From NCBI RefSeq assembly GCF_035046505.1, contig NC_089822.1, forward strand, positions 1,993,001 through 2,057,000: a DNA stretch of 64,000 bases. Direction: 5' to 3'. The notes under the pieces are model-generated. The model did not search any database, was not told the origin of the DNA, and was given only the letters and a program-made list of their open reading frames with translations. Position numbers and translations under genes: made by a program. Origin of the DNA: Tiliqua scincoides (Eukaryota; Chordata; Lepidosauria; Squamata; Scincidae). Positions 1-11,700 of the stretch are shown here, in pieces (the first letter of the stretch is position 1; every line of letters starts with the position of its first letter).

Positions 1-965
1 CAACCCATCAGCCTATATGTAAAGTTTTGATTTTTTGCCCCAATGTGCATGACTTTACACTTGCTGACATTGAAGCGCATCTGCCATTTTGCTGCCTATT
101 CTACCAGTTTGGAGTGATCCTTCTGGAGCGCCTCACAATCACTTCTGGTCTTCACCACTCGGAAAAGTTTGGTGTTGTCTGCAAACTTTGCCACCTCACT
201 GCTCACCCCTGTCTCCAGGTCATTTATGAAGAGGTTGAAAAGCACCGGTCCCAGGACAGATCCTTGGGGCACACCGCTTTTCACCTCTCTCCATTGTGAA
301 AATTGCCCATTGACACCCACTCTCTGCTTCCTGGTCTTCAGCCAGGTCTCATTCCAGGAGAGGACCTGCCCACTAATTCCCTGACTGTGGAGTTTTTTCA
401 GTAGCCTTTGGTGAGGGGCCTTCTGAAAGTCCAGATACTTGAAAGTCTGAATGTCCACGGGTTCTCCCGCATCCACTTGCCTGTTGACCTTTTCAAAGAA
501 TTCTAAAAAGTTTGTGAGGCAAGACTTACCCTTACAGAAGCCATGCTCTCCCTCAGCAAGGCCTGTTCGTCTATGTGTTTTGAGATTCTATCTTTGATGA
601 GGCATTCCACCATCTTATCCGGTATAGATGTTAGGCTGACCGGCCTATAGTTTCCCGGGTCCCCCCTCTTTCCCTTTTTAAAGATCGGTGTGACATTTGC
701 TATCCTCCAATCTTCTGGCACCGTGGCCGTTTTGAGGGACAAGTTGCATACCTTAGTCAAGAGATCAGCAACTTCATTCTTCAATTCCTTAATAACCCTT
801 GGGTGTATGCCATCAGGGCCCGGTGACTTATTGATCTTTAATTTATCAATGAGGTCTGAAACATCTTCTCTTTTAACCTCTATCTGACTTAATTCCTTGG
901 TCAGGAGGGGCCGTTTGGGCAGCGGTATCTGCCTGAGGTCTTCTGCCGTGAAGACAGCACCTCCC
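1..965 (-). mobile_element. CR1-type LINE fragment, reverse transcriptase part of ORF2
   Basis: Two open stretches on the minus strand (about 1020-503 and 476-96) in different frames encode the middle of a CR1 reverse transcriptase. Visible motifs are KSPGPDGIHPRVIKEL, PEDWRIANVTPIFKKG and GDPGNYRPVSLTSIPDKM, followed by GVPQGSVLGPVLFNLFINDL. The catalytic YADD-type motif reads FADN here. The fragment runs off the left edge of the window and is frameshifted near 480-500, so it is dead. Its 5' side abuts a palindromic MITE near 965. The 3' part of the same subfamily is seen at 17637-18081 on the plus strand. Confidence 0.9.
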
Positions 966-1125
966 CACTGTGAGGCAGAGCCTCCCCACCGGAGTTCTTT
1001 GGAAATCTCCACTGCTGCCGCCATGTGAGCTGCTCAAGCACAATGCACGTGGGTTGAGTGTGCTTGAGCACCTCACACGGCAGCAGCAGTGGAGATTCCC
1101 AAAGGACTCTGCCCCCACACGTTCC
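955..1125. mobile_element. Palindromic hAT-like MITE
   Basis: The segment starts with GAGGCAGAGCCTCCCCACC and folds back on itself: a GGAGATTTCC-like arm is followed by a TGAGCTGCTCAAGCAC arm and its reverse, then by the complement of the first arm. The same arm sequence occurs in the elements at 22341-22614 and 62592-62749, the latter with an 8-bp target duplication, which places the family among hAT MITEs. The ends of this copy are worn and no target duplication is clear. Confidence 0.6.
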
Positions 1126-1159
1126 TGCAAAATGTTGGTGAGGCTCCCAGGAATAACAG

Positions 1160-2560
1160 TGTGGATTATATATTGCATTTTCCTCTTCAGGCCTAAAAGA
1201 CAAGCATGTGGCATTCTCGTGTCTCACATCCACTCCGCTCTTCCTTCCAAGAGTTTCCCAGCAGAATGGGATTCGAGCACGTGAGAAACACTGTGGAGGA
1301 TCCCAAGGCTGCCCGGGAGTTGGGACCAGACTCTGCAGCCCGGAATTGGGCCAGGAAGCAGCTTCTTGCTCTGGGAGGGAAGCATCTTTCATACTTTCTA
1401 GAGGTTGAGCAAGAAAAACTTGGGAATTTCTCAGCCTTCTTCTTGGCTGCCTTTCCTTTATCTTCCTCTTCCTGCTGCCTCCATCTTCATTGTGCTCATC
1501 TTAAGCTCCACATCTGATTGCAGTGAGGATGTGGAGTCTTTCTTACATGCAACCAAATGTCACTGATGGGAGTATTCAGATTTCTTAGGAGACCTTCCCA
1601 TCCAGCATATGAGACTTCTGGTGACAGGGTGCTTCCCAGGTGAACAGTGGCTGCTGCCTGCCATTCCCTGGACTTTGCTTTCTGGCTGCCAGGAAACCCC
1701 CTTGGAAGACCATGGAACTAGGTCTTTGCCCCTGACCATCTGAGGGACTTTTCCACTTTGGGATGCTGCCCTCTGTGAACCACGGAGCATCTCAGAACAA
1801 CAGCTGGTGTCCTGTGTTGACAGAAATGCTTGAGTGCCGCCCATTTGTGGCCTTCTTCAAATGTACATGCTATGATGATCGTTGCAAAGGTTTCTTCTGT
1901 GGTGAGCCTGTTCTAGTTGCTGCTCTTCCAGTTGCCACCCTGTGGAATGCTGGGGCCTGCAACAGGGCAAAGAGACAGCACCTCAGCAGTCTGCTCTGCC
2001 CTTCCTTCCAGGGGATTCCTCCAGACCCTGTTGTGCATACTTCTCCAACTGTTTCTTTCTCCCTTCTTGCTGTACAGCAAGATCTCTGCCTGCCCAATTT
2101 CTGCAGAAGCCTGCATTTCCTCACTGAAGACCAGGCTCTGTAGGGCTCCAGGCAGTTGCTCAGGGAGCAGCTGGGCTTCTGTATCACTGCCCATCTCATT
2201 TGTTGCTGACTGAGGAGCAATGTGGTTTCCAAATGGTTCAGAAGCTGCTTGCACATCTGATCTCTCAGAATGGCTGTTGCCTCCCTAATCAGGGCTGACT
2301 CCAAAGATGCCAGGGGCCGTTCCGCTGCTGGAGAATCCTCATGCCGAGGGCCCACCTCCTCTTCTGCAGCCTTGGCACCGCCTCCTTTCTCTTCTCCCAG
2401 CCATGTACTTTCCCCAGTGGTTTCCTCCTCACTGTCACAGTCCCCTACTCTCTCCCACTCACATTCAGAGCTGAACTGGGACATGCCTCCTGTAGAAAGA
2501 GGGCGCTGTGCTTCTTCTTCTGCTGTGCCTGTCTGTGACTGCAAGCCATGCGCTGGGCCG
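1160..2560 (-). pseudogene. Broken, permuted partial copy of the SPATA31-like gene
   Basis: On the minus strand, 2560-2260 matches the acidic repeat unit of the gene at 5798-16984 (SQFSSECEWERVGDCDSEEE, EEVGPRHEDSPAAERP). From 2254 to about 2000 it matches the part just before that gene's stop. About 1990-1870 and 1844-1560 then match the gene's earlier region (RTDSLQKRPWQRS-like; GKDPVPRSSKGVSWQ-like). About 1500-1160 matches a part between those two (EAASWPNSGL). The order of blocks is therefore C-terminal part first, then earlier parts, as expected at the joint of two tandem copies. Several frame changes make it non-coding. It is a fragment of a host gene. Confidence 0.75.
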
Positions 2561-2589
2561 CCTTGGAAGGTCTGCCCTTTCCTTTCTTA

Positions 2590-3265
2590 CAATAAGAGGT
2601 TGGTTTGTCTTGTATTAAATATAATAAATTAAACCACTATACATCGAAAGGTAACAGGTCACATATGGGATCACAACATGGAATAGAGTCAAGTCAGAGG
2701 ACTTAGCTTAAACAAGGGTTGGCAGAAAGCCCACAGTGTCTGATGGGAACAGACAGAAAAGAATGTAAAGAGATAACACAGGTGGCTCCTTGCAACATGC
2801 CAAGGCCAACTAAGTTGAGGATGCCAAGAGATAAGTACAAAGGACATGCCAAAAGGCCAGTTCTGAATAAAATTGATACTTGCAAACAAAGTTTTCTATA
2901 TGTTTAAATGTATGGTTTTGCCTTATTTGAAACCTGTAACTTGAAGCTCACCAATCAAATGACTGTAAGGCTATCTCTAGCCAACCCAAAGTAAGCCCCA
3001 TCTATGATGTCAAACTCCAGCCAATGAAAACTGTAAAACTCCTCAAACAAAGGACCCAAAATGAAATATAAGGGACAAGCTCAGACTGGGAAAATTGCTC
3101 TCACTGCTTCAGACTGGAGTCCCCTGAGACGCCCGTTGCTGGCAACGAAATAAAGCTTGCAGACGATCACCACTCTTGCCTACTGAGTTTGCTTTTGAAC
3201 CTTGCAACATACCGAGTCATTCTGAGTTGCTTATCTGAGTTGCTGATTGGCCTTGCAACACATCT
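2590..3265 (+). mobile_element. Candidate solo LTR of an old endogenous retrovirus-like element
   Basis: The segment has the layout of an LTR: a CCAAT-like stretch near 2990-3035, a TATAAGG-type box near 3068, and an AATAAA signal near 3150 followed by a short U5-like tail. No internal genes flank it, so it would be a solo LTR. Both borders are uncertain and the family cannot be fixed by eye. It looks old. Confidence 0.45.
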
Positions 3266-3299
3266 TGGTTTCAGAGTCAGGCAGGCCTCCCTGAAATGT

Positions 3300-3720
3300 G
3301 AAAAGGGATGAGATTTTGCTGCCTCCCAAGGAAAGGCCCCTCTGTGGTCGATTAAATCTGGTGCTTGAGGTCTGACAAAAGGATAACTAGCAAGAACAAG
3401 TCCTGTCCTGAATGTTAAATTAAATTACAATTGGCCAACTGGGTAGTCCTTTTCAGACTCTGGGCCAAGAAGTCCTTCCACCTAAACCTGAGATAACACC
3501 CCCTGCCACATTATTGTTCAGCAGGAACTTCCTGTTCAGCAGGACCCCCCCCCCAGATTCAGTCATCTTTCCAACTAACTTCTGCTGTCCAAACACAGCT
3601 ATTTGCAAGTATCTCTCTCCTCAGCAAATGTGCTTTTTACTTGTTATATTTCTTCAATAAACTCTTTTATCTTCCTTGAAAAGCTGTCTGGTGGCGACTG
3701 TTAGCCTAATTTTGAGGCAC
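3300..3720 (+). mobile_element. Second candidate LTR-like segment
   Basis: A CCAACTGG stretch, a pyrimidine-rich middle, and an AATAAA signal near 3656 followed by a GT-rich tail resemble the 3' half of a retroviral LTR. It differs in sequence from the neighbouring candidate at 2590-3265, so the two are unlikely to be one element's pair. No gag, pol or env coding is seen. The borders are approximate. Confidence 0.4.
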
Positions 3721-5491
3721 TTTGAGATTGTTTGCACCGCTCATCCATGTCAACGACCCCAAACCTTGTCACACTGCTAGATTTGACCTCTTGCTTGCTA
3801 ATTTCCCCAATTTCAGTTATTTGTGTATGTGCATTTGACACGTGCAGGACACACGTGCATGTGTGAAGGAGCAGTGTTGGCAACAAAAGGCCAAAAGAAA
3901 ATGGTCTGAACTGGCTTTTGGACTAGAGCCTGTTAATGAGCGGAGTGGAAGCCTTCCTGCCTGTTCCATGATGGCCAGAGACTCCAGCGGACGAAAGGTC
4001 ACTACTGTTATTTATCTAAGACTATAGAACTACTGGCAGGGAATTCTTCCAACACTAAAAGCCATCCCTATACTGGTGGTGGAGAGGACAGGAGGGCTGC
4101 TGCCACGTGATTGATGTTACTCACCATTTCTGGCAGCAGTCAGGTAGGGCGTGACAGCACATCACATTTTGCAAGGCCATAAATTGGGCTGTGATGCTGG
4201 AACAAGAATTCTGGCAGTGCAGCCTGAGGATAGGATGGCACTGAGGCTGCAGTCCTCTACACACATTTGCCTGGAAGTAAGTCCCATCAGACTCAGTGGA
4301 ACTTGCTTCTGAATACGCATGCAGTGGGTTGTGCTTTACAATCTTCAGTGAACAGGGCATTCCACAGGAGATAAAAGACCTGCTTGGTCATCTGGCCACC
4401 TAGCCACAACCAATGGAAGAAACAGGCTATCGTGCAGAATTGATGCAGGCTGCGGAAATCCATCTTCCTTGGTGCAGTGTGGTTGGGTTACTTTGGCAGA
4501 CCCCTTTTGTTTTTGTTCAGGTACTGACTACATATAAGCCCGAGCACATTCTGTCAGTGCAAGGACCAGTCACCCGTCAAAGGTCTGAACCTGCTGGAAC
4601 ATGGGTGCAAAGGCCACCTGCAGGACTCTGGGGCACTAAATTGTCCAGTTCCCTGAGACCACATACTGCCTCTGTGGCACCTGCAGGGGGAGTGTCCCAC
4701 GTGTGACATCCTTCCTTCGTCTCCCACGTTCTTCCCTTCTCTTCCTCACCACTGAACCTGCCACGCCCAAGCTGCTGCACTCTGTCCCCGACGGCAAGCA
4801 GCCATTGCTGAAAGCACCCCCTTTACACCCATGCAAAGAGAGCACGTAGGGTTCCCTCAGTCACAGAAGCCTCGGATACCTCAGAAGATGTACGCAACTG
4901 CCCAGCCATAAGCAAAGTACAGTATTTTTCTTCTGGAAACCTCGACTGCCTCTGCTCCTGAGCACGTTTATTAATGGCAGCAGCCTGGCTGGGTGGGGAA
5001 TTTCCCCTCCTGCTGATTGCTCTGCTTCTAGAACCCCCTTTCCTGACTGAACCCATGTCTCCCAGCACCCCAGGAGCTGCTTCTGCTGAATCACTGAAGG
5101 TGAAGTAGCACCACTGGGGTCTTGTGGGCCAGCCCCTGAGGCAGCAAATGAGCGCTGCAGTTTGGTTTTGAACAGAGCATGTAGGTATGTCTGGTGGGGG
5201 GGTGACATTCGTGTCCACGCAAGCCCATTTACTAGTCAGTTCAGTGTCAGTCCTGTCATCTAAGATGACGCAGCAATTCAGTGCCCAAACTCAGTGTTAC
5301 TAAAGTAGACATTTACTGATGAAAATATACTACAAAATGAAATTGCCCTCCTATACACTGGCCCAGGACTCGTTGCTTCTTTCAGAAAGGTGCTCCCCCT
5401 TTACAGATGTCCCCATTATGGCAAACGTGCCCCCTTTGTCAAAGGGACTAGATTTTGTGGATCTGAGCAGGGTTTTCTTCTTTTCCAGCTC
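3721..5491. other. 3' flank of the SPATA31-like gene, no gene seen
   Basis: No coding exon is recognised. A worn copy of the small palindromic MITE family lies at about 4236-4345 (GGAAGTAAGTCCCATCAGAC core). TTTATT at 4967-4972 is AATAAA on the minus strand, about 825 bp after the SPATA31-like stop, and is the best candidate poly(A) signal for that gene. Minus-strand open frames at 4823-5218 show no family signature. Confidence 0.4.
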
Positions 5492-5797
5492 TCACTTCCC
5501 TGCCTGCCTCCTCCCTTCTGCCCCTGTTCCTGGTTCTGCTCTGGGGCGGCTTCTCTGTCTCTGTCCAGGGCTGCCCTTAGGTGGCTTCCCCAGACAGCTC
5601 TCCATTTTGCTCTTTGTGCGGCCTCTGCTAGTGCCTCTTTCCTTCCCCTTCTGTTCCTGAGAAATCCCAAGCTTTTCATTGCTCCGCATCCAGACATGAA
5701 GCCCATGTTGCAGGTACAGTTTTTTTTCCAGGATTCCGCCAAGGACAGAACATTTCTCATCAATGCACACACCGCCCACAAACCGAGGCTCTTGGTC
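5492..5797 (-). other. In-frame open extension after the SPATA31-like stop
   Basis: Directly after the TGA at 5800-5798 the same frame stays open for 101 codons to a TGA at 5494-5492. It begins DQEPRFVGGVCIDEKCSVL and ends in a basic, glycine- and proline-rich tail. The first part faintly resembles the 'VGQMLDEKM' block near the end of mammalian SPATA31. Another minus-strand frame is also open here, so the openness alone is weak evidence. It could be a former C-terminus or 3' UTR. Confidence 0.35.
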
Positions 5798-8700
5798 TCA
5801 TTCCACAGACTGCCTCGTGCGCTGCGCATGGCCACCTGAAGGTTCTTTGGGGGATGCTTTTGCTCCCCAGCTCAGCTCCTTCCTAGCTCTGTGGTGTATT
5901 CCAGCTCCAGGCTCTATTGTGACTGTGGATGCCTCTCCAACTGCAGTTCTTTCTCCTCTCCACCCATGCCGCAAGATCTCTGTCTGCTCTGTCTTGGCAG
6001 AAGCCTGCATTTTCTCACCAAATGCCAGACGCTGTGGGGCTCCAGATGGCTGCTCAGGGGGCACCTGAGCTTCTATCTTGTTGCGTATCCCACATGTTGT
6101 TGACTGAGAGGCAACCTTGGGTCCAAATGGTTTGGAAGCTGCTTGCCCTGCTGTGGGGTGTAGCATCTGGTCTTTCAGGATGGCTGTTGCCTCCCTAATC
6201 AGGACTGACTCCGGAGATGCCAGGGGCTGTTCCGCTGCTGGAGAATCCTCGTGCCTAGGGCCCACCTTCTCTTCTGCAGCCTTGGCACCGCCTCCTTTCT
6301 CTTCTCCCAGCCATGTACTTTCCCCAGTGGTTTCCCCCTCACTGTCACAGTCCCCTACTCTCTCCCACTCACATTCAGAGCTGAACTGGGACACGCCTCC
6401 TGTAGAAAGAGGGCGCTGTGCTTCTTCTTCTGCTGTGCCTGTCTGTGACTGCAAGCCATGCGCTGGGCCGCCTTGGAAGGTCTGCTCTGCATTGATTTGG
6501 GCAGTGGTTCCATACGCCGGAGTCTGGCGTGGCAATGCTTCTTTGCTCTCTCTGCTCCAGCCAAGGGTCACCATCTCACCTGTTTCTGATTGAGGGGCAA
6601 TATGGTGTCCAAATGGTTCGGAAGCTGCTTGCCTTGCTGTGGGGTGAAGCATCTGATCTCTCAGGATGGCTCTTTCCTCTCTAATCATGGCGGACTGCAA
6701 AGATGCTTGGGGCCGTTCCGCTGCTGGAGAATCCTCATGCCGAGGGCCCACCTCCTCTTCTGCAGCCTTGGCACTGCTTCCTTTCTCTTCTCCCAGCCAT
6801 GTGCTTTTTCCAATGGCCTCCTCCTCACTGTCCCAGTCTCCTACCCTCTCCCACTCACATTCAGAGCTGAACTGGGACATGCCTTCTGTAGAAAGAGGGC
6901 GATCTGCTTCTTCTCCTTCTGCCGTGCCTGTCTGTGCCTGCAAACCATGTCCTGCGTCCCCTTGGATGGTCTGCCCTGCATTGACGTTGGAAACGGCTCC
7001 ATCTCCTGGAGCCTGGCAAGGCAATGCTCCATCCTCCTTGCTCCATCCTAGGGTGCTCCCCCTTCCTTGATGCCCTCTACCTGCCTGTCTGTAATGCTTG
7101 GCCACCATGTCCTCATAGGCAGAATGAGATTTGAGAGCATGAGAAAACTCCGTGGAGGAACCCTTGGCTGCCCAGGAGATGTGACTGGAGTCCAACAGTC
7201 CAGAATTGGACCAGGCAGCAGCTTCATGGTCCTGGAGGGGAGAATTCTTCATGCTTCCTCTGGCAGACAAGGCAGAAAAACAGTGGGACTCACCATCCTT
7301 TGTCTGGGCTGCCCTTCCTTGTTCTCCCTTTTTCTGCTGCCCCCATCTTGGCTCTGTGTCTGAGAGCAGTGAATATATTGAGTCTTTCCTGGATGTGGCC
7401 AAATGGCACTGACAGGGGTATTCAGATTCCTTAGAAGACCCTTCCAGCTCCCACCGAGCACATGAAACTTCTGGAGACCCAGGTGGACTGTGGCTGCTGC
7501 CTGTCGGTCTGTGGATAACACTTTCCGTCTGCCAGGAAACCCCCTTGGAAGAGCGTGGAACTGGGTCTTTGCCCGTGACTATCTGAGACCCAGGTGGACT
7601 GCGGCTGCTGCCTGCCGTTCCGTGGATAACACTTTCTGATTGCCAGGAAACCCCCTTGGAAGAGCGTGGAACTGGGTCTTTGCCCGTGACTATCTGAGAC
7701 CCAGGTGGACTGTGATTGCTGCCTGTCAGTCTGTGGATAACACTTTCCGTCTGCCAGGAAACCCCCTTAGAAGAGCGTGGAACTGGGTCTTTGCCAGTGA
7801 CTATCTCAGACCCAGGTGGACTGTGACTGCTGCCTGTCGGTCTGTGGATAACACTTTCTGATTGCCAGGAAACCCCCTTATAAGAGCGTGGAACTGGGTC
7901 TTTGTCCGTGACTATCTGAGACCCAGGTGGACTGTGACTGCTGCCTGTCGGTCTGTGGATAACACTTTCTGTCTGCCAGGAAACCCCCTTGGAAGAGCGT
8001 GGAACTGGGTCTTTGCCCGTGACTATCTGAGACCCAGGTGGACTGCGGCTGCTGCCTGTTGATCCGTGGACAACACCTTCTGTTTGCCAGAAAACCCCCT
8101 TGGAAGAGTGTGGAACTGGGTCTCTGCCTGTGACTATCTGAGGGACTCTTCCAATCTTGCCAGAACATTTCCTGGGCAACGATCCCATCGGAAAGACAGG
8201 GGGCTCCCCAGGCTTGGCACAAATGCTTGAGCGTGGCCCATTTGTGGACTTCTTCAAACATACTTGCAGTGTTGATCTTTGCCAAGGTCTCTTTTGCAGT
8301 GAGTCTGTTCTGGGTGCTGCTCGCCCAGCCTTCAAGCCGCTAGTGGTCCCTGTGGTTCCTGTGGAATGCTGGGGCTCTTCAGCTGGATGGCGAAGGGGTT
8401 CTTTAGCAGCCTGCCGTGAAGCAGATCTTCCTTCTGACCCCACTCGGTAGAAGAGCTCTGAGCGGAATCTGTGTGAAACCTTTGAACTGGAGGGGGCTTC
8501 CCATTCTCTCTCAGCCTGAAGTGGAACACCAGCAACTTTGAGGGTTTTATCACAGGTTGAAAGCAGACGCTGATCCCGGGTTCCTCCAGCCTGGGAAGGA
8601 GATGCAGCAGCAACAAAGGGCCTGGCTGACTTCTGTAGCAGTCCAGGCAGGTGCCACCTGTGCTCTGTGGTCAGAGTTCTGACATGGGCTTCTAGAGCTT

Positions 8701-11700
8701 CCTTAGTTTCTGAGTTCAGGAAAAGGAGCTTCTGGGCAGCAGGACTCACCTCCTGCACCACCCATGGTTTCTTAGCACCGGCTCTCATTCCTGCAAGGAT
8801 GTTCTTAGGTCTCCCTGCAACTCTCCCCCCTTTTGCAGATGGCAGACTCCCCTGTGGCTCTTGGGGAACAGGAGCAAAGGCTTGCAGGGATCTCTGAATG
8901 GCAGCCGGCAGGCCCCACTCGTGCTGGACCTTCTTGCGCTGGATGTGCAGCTCCAGGACACGCTTGACAGCAGCTGTAAAGGAAGGCAGCCCCTCCACAC
9001 AGTCCATGGAACGAATGCTTGCTGAGATCAGCGATGTGGCTTCTGGCTGTTTCTTCTCAGATGTCCCTCTTTGGTCCTGGAATCTCCGCACTGAACATTC
9101 TGTCTCAAAGTGGGGTTGGAGAAAAGTGTCCTGGAGAGACTGGGAATCAAGGTGCAACCAGGGCTGGGTTTGCGGCCTGCTTCCTCCAGCAGGTAGCACA
9201 GCAGGCAGAAATGCTTTCAGAGATTTTTGAACATGTTTTGGAAGGCCCCATCGATGCTTTGCAGTTGTACGCCTCACATGGGACTCCAGGTGCTCCTTGG
9301 TGTCTGAGCTGAGGAAAAAGAGACTCTGAGTAGTGCTGTGCACTTCTTCTCTGGCCCAAGGGAGCTTAGGAGCTGTGGTTGCCCCTTCGATGGATGGCGT
9401 GTGCTTCTTTGTCCCACTCTTGGGAAAAGGGGCAAAAACACTCAGAGACTTCAGCGCTGTGGAAGGGAGGCCCCATGCGTGCTGGATTTTCTTGCGCTGG
9501 ATGTGGAACTCCAGAAGACTCTGGCTCTCTCTGGGGAGGAATGTTGGCTCCCGCTCAGGGGGCAGGAGGGCAGTCTCTTCTGCACCTACACATGTGGCTG
9601 CCATTCGCTTTCCTGGGAAGAAGGTTACTGTCTGCTTTTTGCGGGGTTCAGACTGAAGAGGAGCTAAAGCCCTCAGCAAATCCTGGACCAGTTTGGGAAC
9701 CTTCCACTTGTGCTTTGCAGTCCTGCTCCTGACGTGGCCTTCCAGGCAATCAACTGACTCTGGATTCAGAAATGGCAGGTCCTGGTGAGGGGTGATCACC
9801 TGACCTGTAGACGGAGGGATCCGAGCCCCACTGCTCCCTTTTCCTTGGCCTGCCACCTGCTCACTAGTGACAAACGCGGCCACTTCAGTCTTTGTGCTGC
9901 TTGGAGGCAGCTTTGGGGGCAGCAGGGCAAAGGCGCGCAGGGATCTCTGCACAGTGGAGGGCAATCCCCATTTATGCTGGATCCTTTTCTTTCGTATATG
10001 GAATTCCAGAAGACGGAGGGCCGCATTTGGGAGGAACTTTGCTGCTTTTATCACCTGGCGGAATTTGTTCCTTGGCAAGCCATCTGCCTTCCTTGGGCAC
10101 TCTGCCTGGGCAAATTTCTTGCCACTCTGAGGAAACCAAGCCCTGCTCAAGGAAGGCGAGGGAAGGAAGGGTTTCAGAGACCCCAGGACTCTCCCCGGCA
10201 ACCCCCACTTCCGCTGCAGCTTCATTTTCTGAATGTGGTGCTCCAGATGACTGTAGGTGTCGCCAGGAAGGAACAGCAGCTCCTGATGCAGAACATGAGC
10301 ATCAATTGCACTTTTTGGAGGTCCAGAGCGTGTGGGCGTTTGCTGAATAAAGCCCCGGAGCGACCTCTGCACCAGGACAGGAAATCCCCAGGCGTGCTGA
10401 ATCCTTTTCCTCCCAATGTGCAGTTCCAGGGTCTCTCTCACCCTCTGCCTGCAGAACGGCGTCTTCACCTCTGAAAATTCAAAAGCAGCCACTCGGAGCC
10501 TGGCCACGGGACGGGGCAGTTTGGGCACCATCCCGGCAACAGCCTCCACACAGCGGGTCCCCAGTCCCCACAAAGACGCCAAGTGGCGCCGCTGTACGGC
10601 CAGCTCAATCCGACTCATGTCCTCCCTGCCGACCGAGAAGGAGGACCTCCGGGGCTTCAGCGGCCGGAGCTCAGGCCGGATCGGCTTGGGGAGAGGCTGG
10701 CTTTGGGGCAATGACGCTCGTCTCCCAGAGATCCGGAAGACAGCAGGGAAAACTTCCAAGTGGACCTCCAAATATTTCTTGGCCAAGTGGAGCTGCAGCT
10801 TCTCCGCAGCTTTGGCTCTCGATACGAGCCGTGGCCGAGCCTGCTGTGGCGCTACACCAGGAGTCCGTGGGCCCTTCTTCCTATCCCTCTCAGTGTCGAT
10901 GGCACCCACGGGCCGGGCTCTGGGGCGGGTTCCACGGCTAGGCTCACCAGAACGGCTCCTCACCGACAGCGTCTCCTTCCATTCCCGGGGAGGTTCCGGG
11001 ATCAGCAGCCGCAGGGAGTCCAGAACCCTCTTGGGCAAGCCCCACTGGCGCTGAAGCTTCTGCCTCTGAATGTGGTGCTCTAGGTGGCTGCAGGTGCTCT
11101 GCGGAAGGAAAAGCAGGTCTCGCTGCAAGACCTGGATGCGAACCGTGACCTTGGGAAAGGGGGGGCCCGGAGGGAACTCCTGCAGGAAGGCCCTCAGAGA
11201 CCTCTGGACGAGGAGCGGGAAGCCCCACGCGTGCTGCAGCCTCTTCTTCCTCACGTGCAGTTCTAACAGACGCTGGTTCTCTCTCTGGACACGTCGGCCC
11301 TGCACCTGTGAGGGGCGAAGAGCAGCCCTTCGGCAGCCAAGAGGCTGGGAGAAGGGCCGGGGTGGCAGCAGGGCCTGCAAGGCCTCCACGTGCCGCGTGC
11401 CCAGGCCCCAGAGGGATGACAAGTGGCACAGGCGCACAGACATCTCCACCCTGTCTGCCTGCTCTCTGGGCACAAAGGGCAAGAAGCATTTCCGGAGCTG
11501 CAAGGGCCTGCAGCCGCAGAGGACCAACCTGGGAAGAGGCTGTCTGGACGCCAAGAAGGTGCATCTCCAAGAGCGCACCACGACAGCCGGGAAAGCCCCT
11601 AACTGCATCTCCACCCGCTTCTTAGCCAGGTGGACCTGAATCTTCTCCAGACTCTGGCATCCTTTCCTGGGGACCCCCCGAAGAATACCTGGGGTGGCAG

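Noticed and set aside
2590-3720. One full-length retrovirus with two LTRs
   Set aside because: The two LTR-like segments do not match each other, and no internal coding lies between them.
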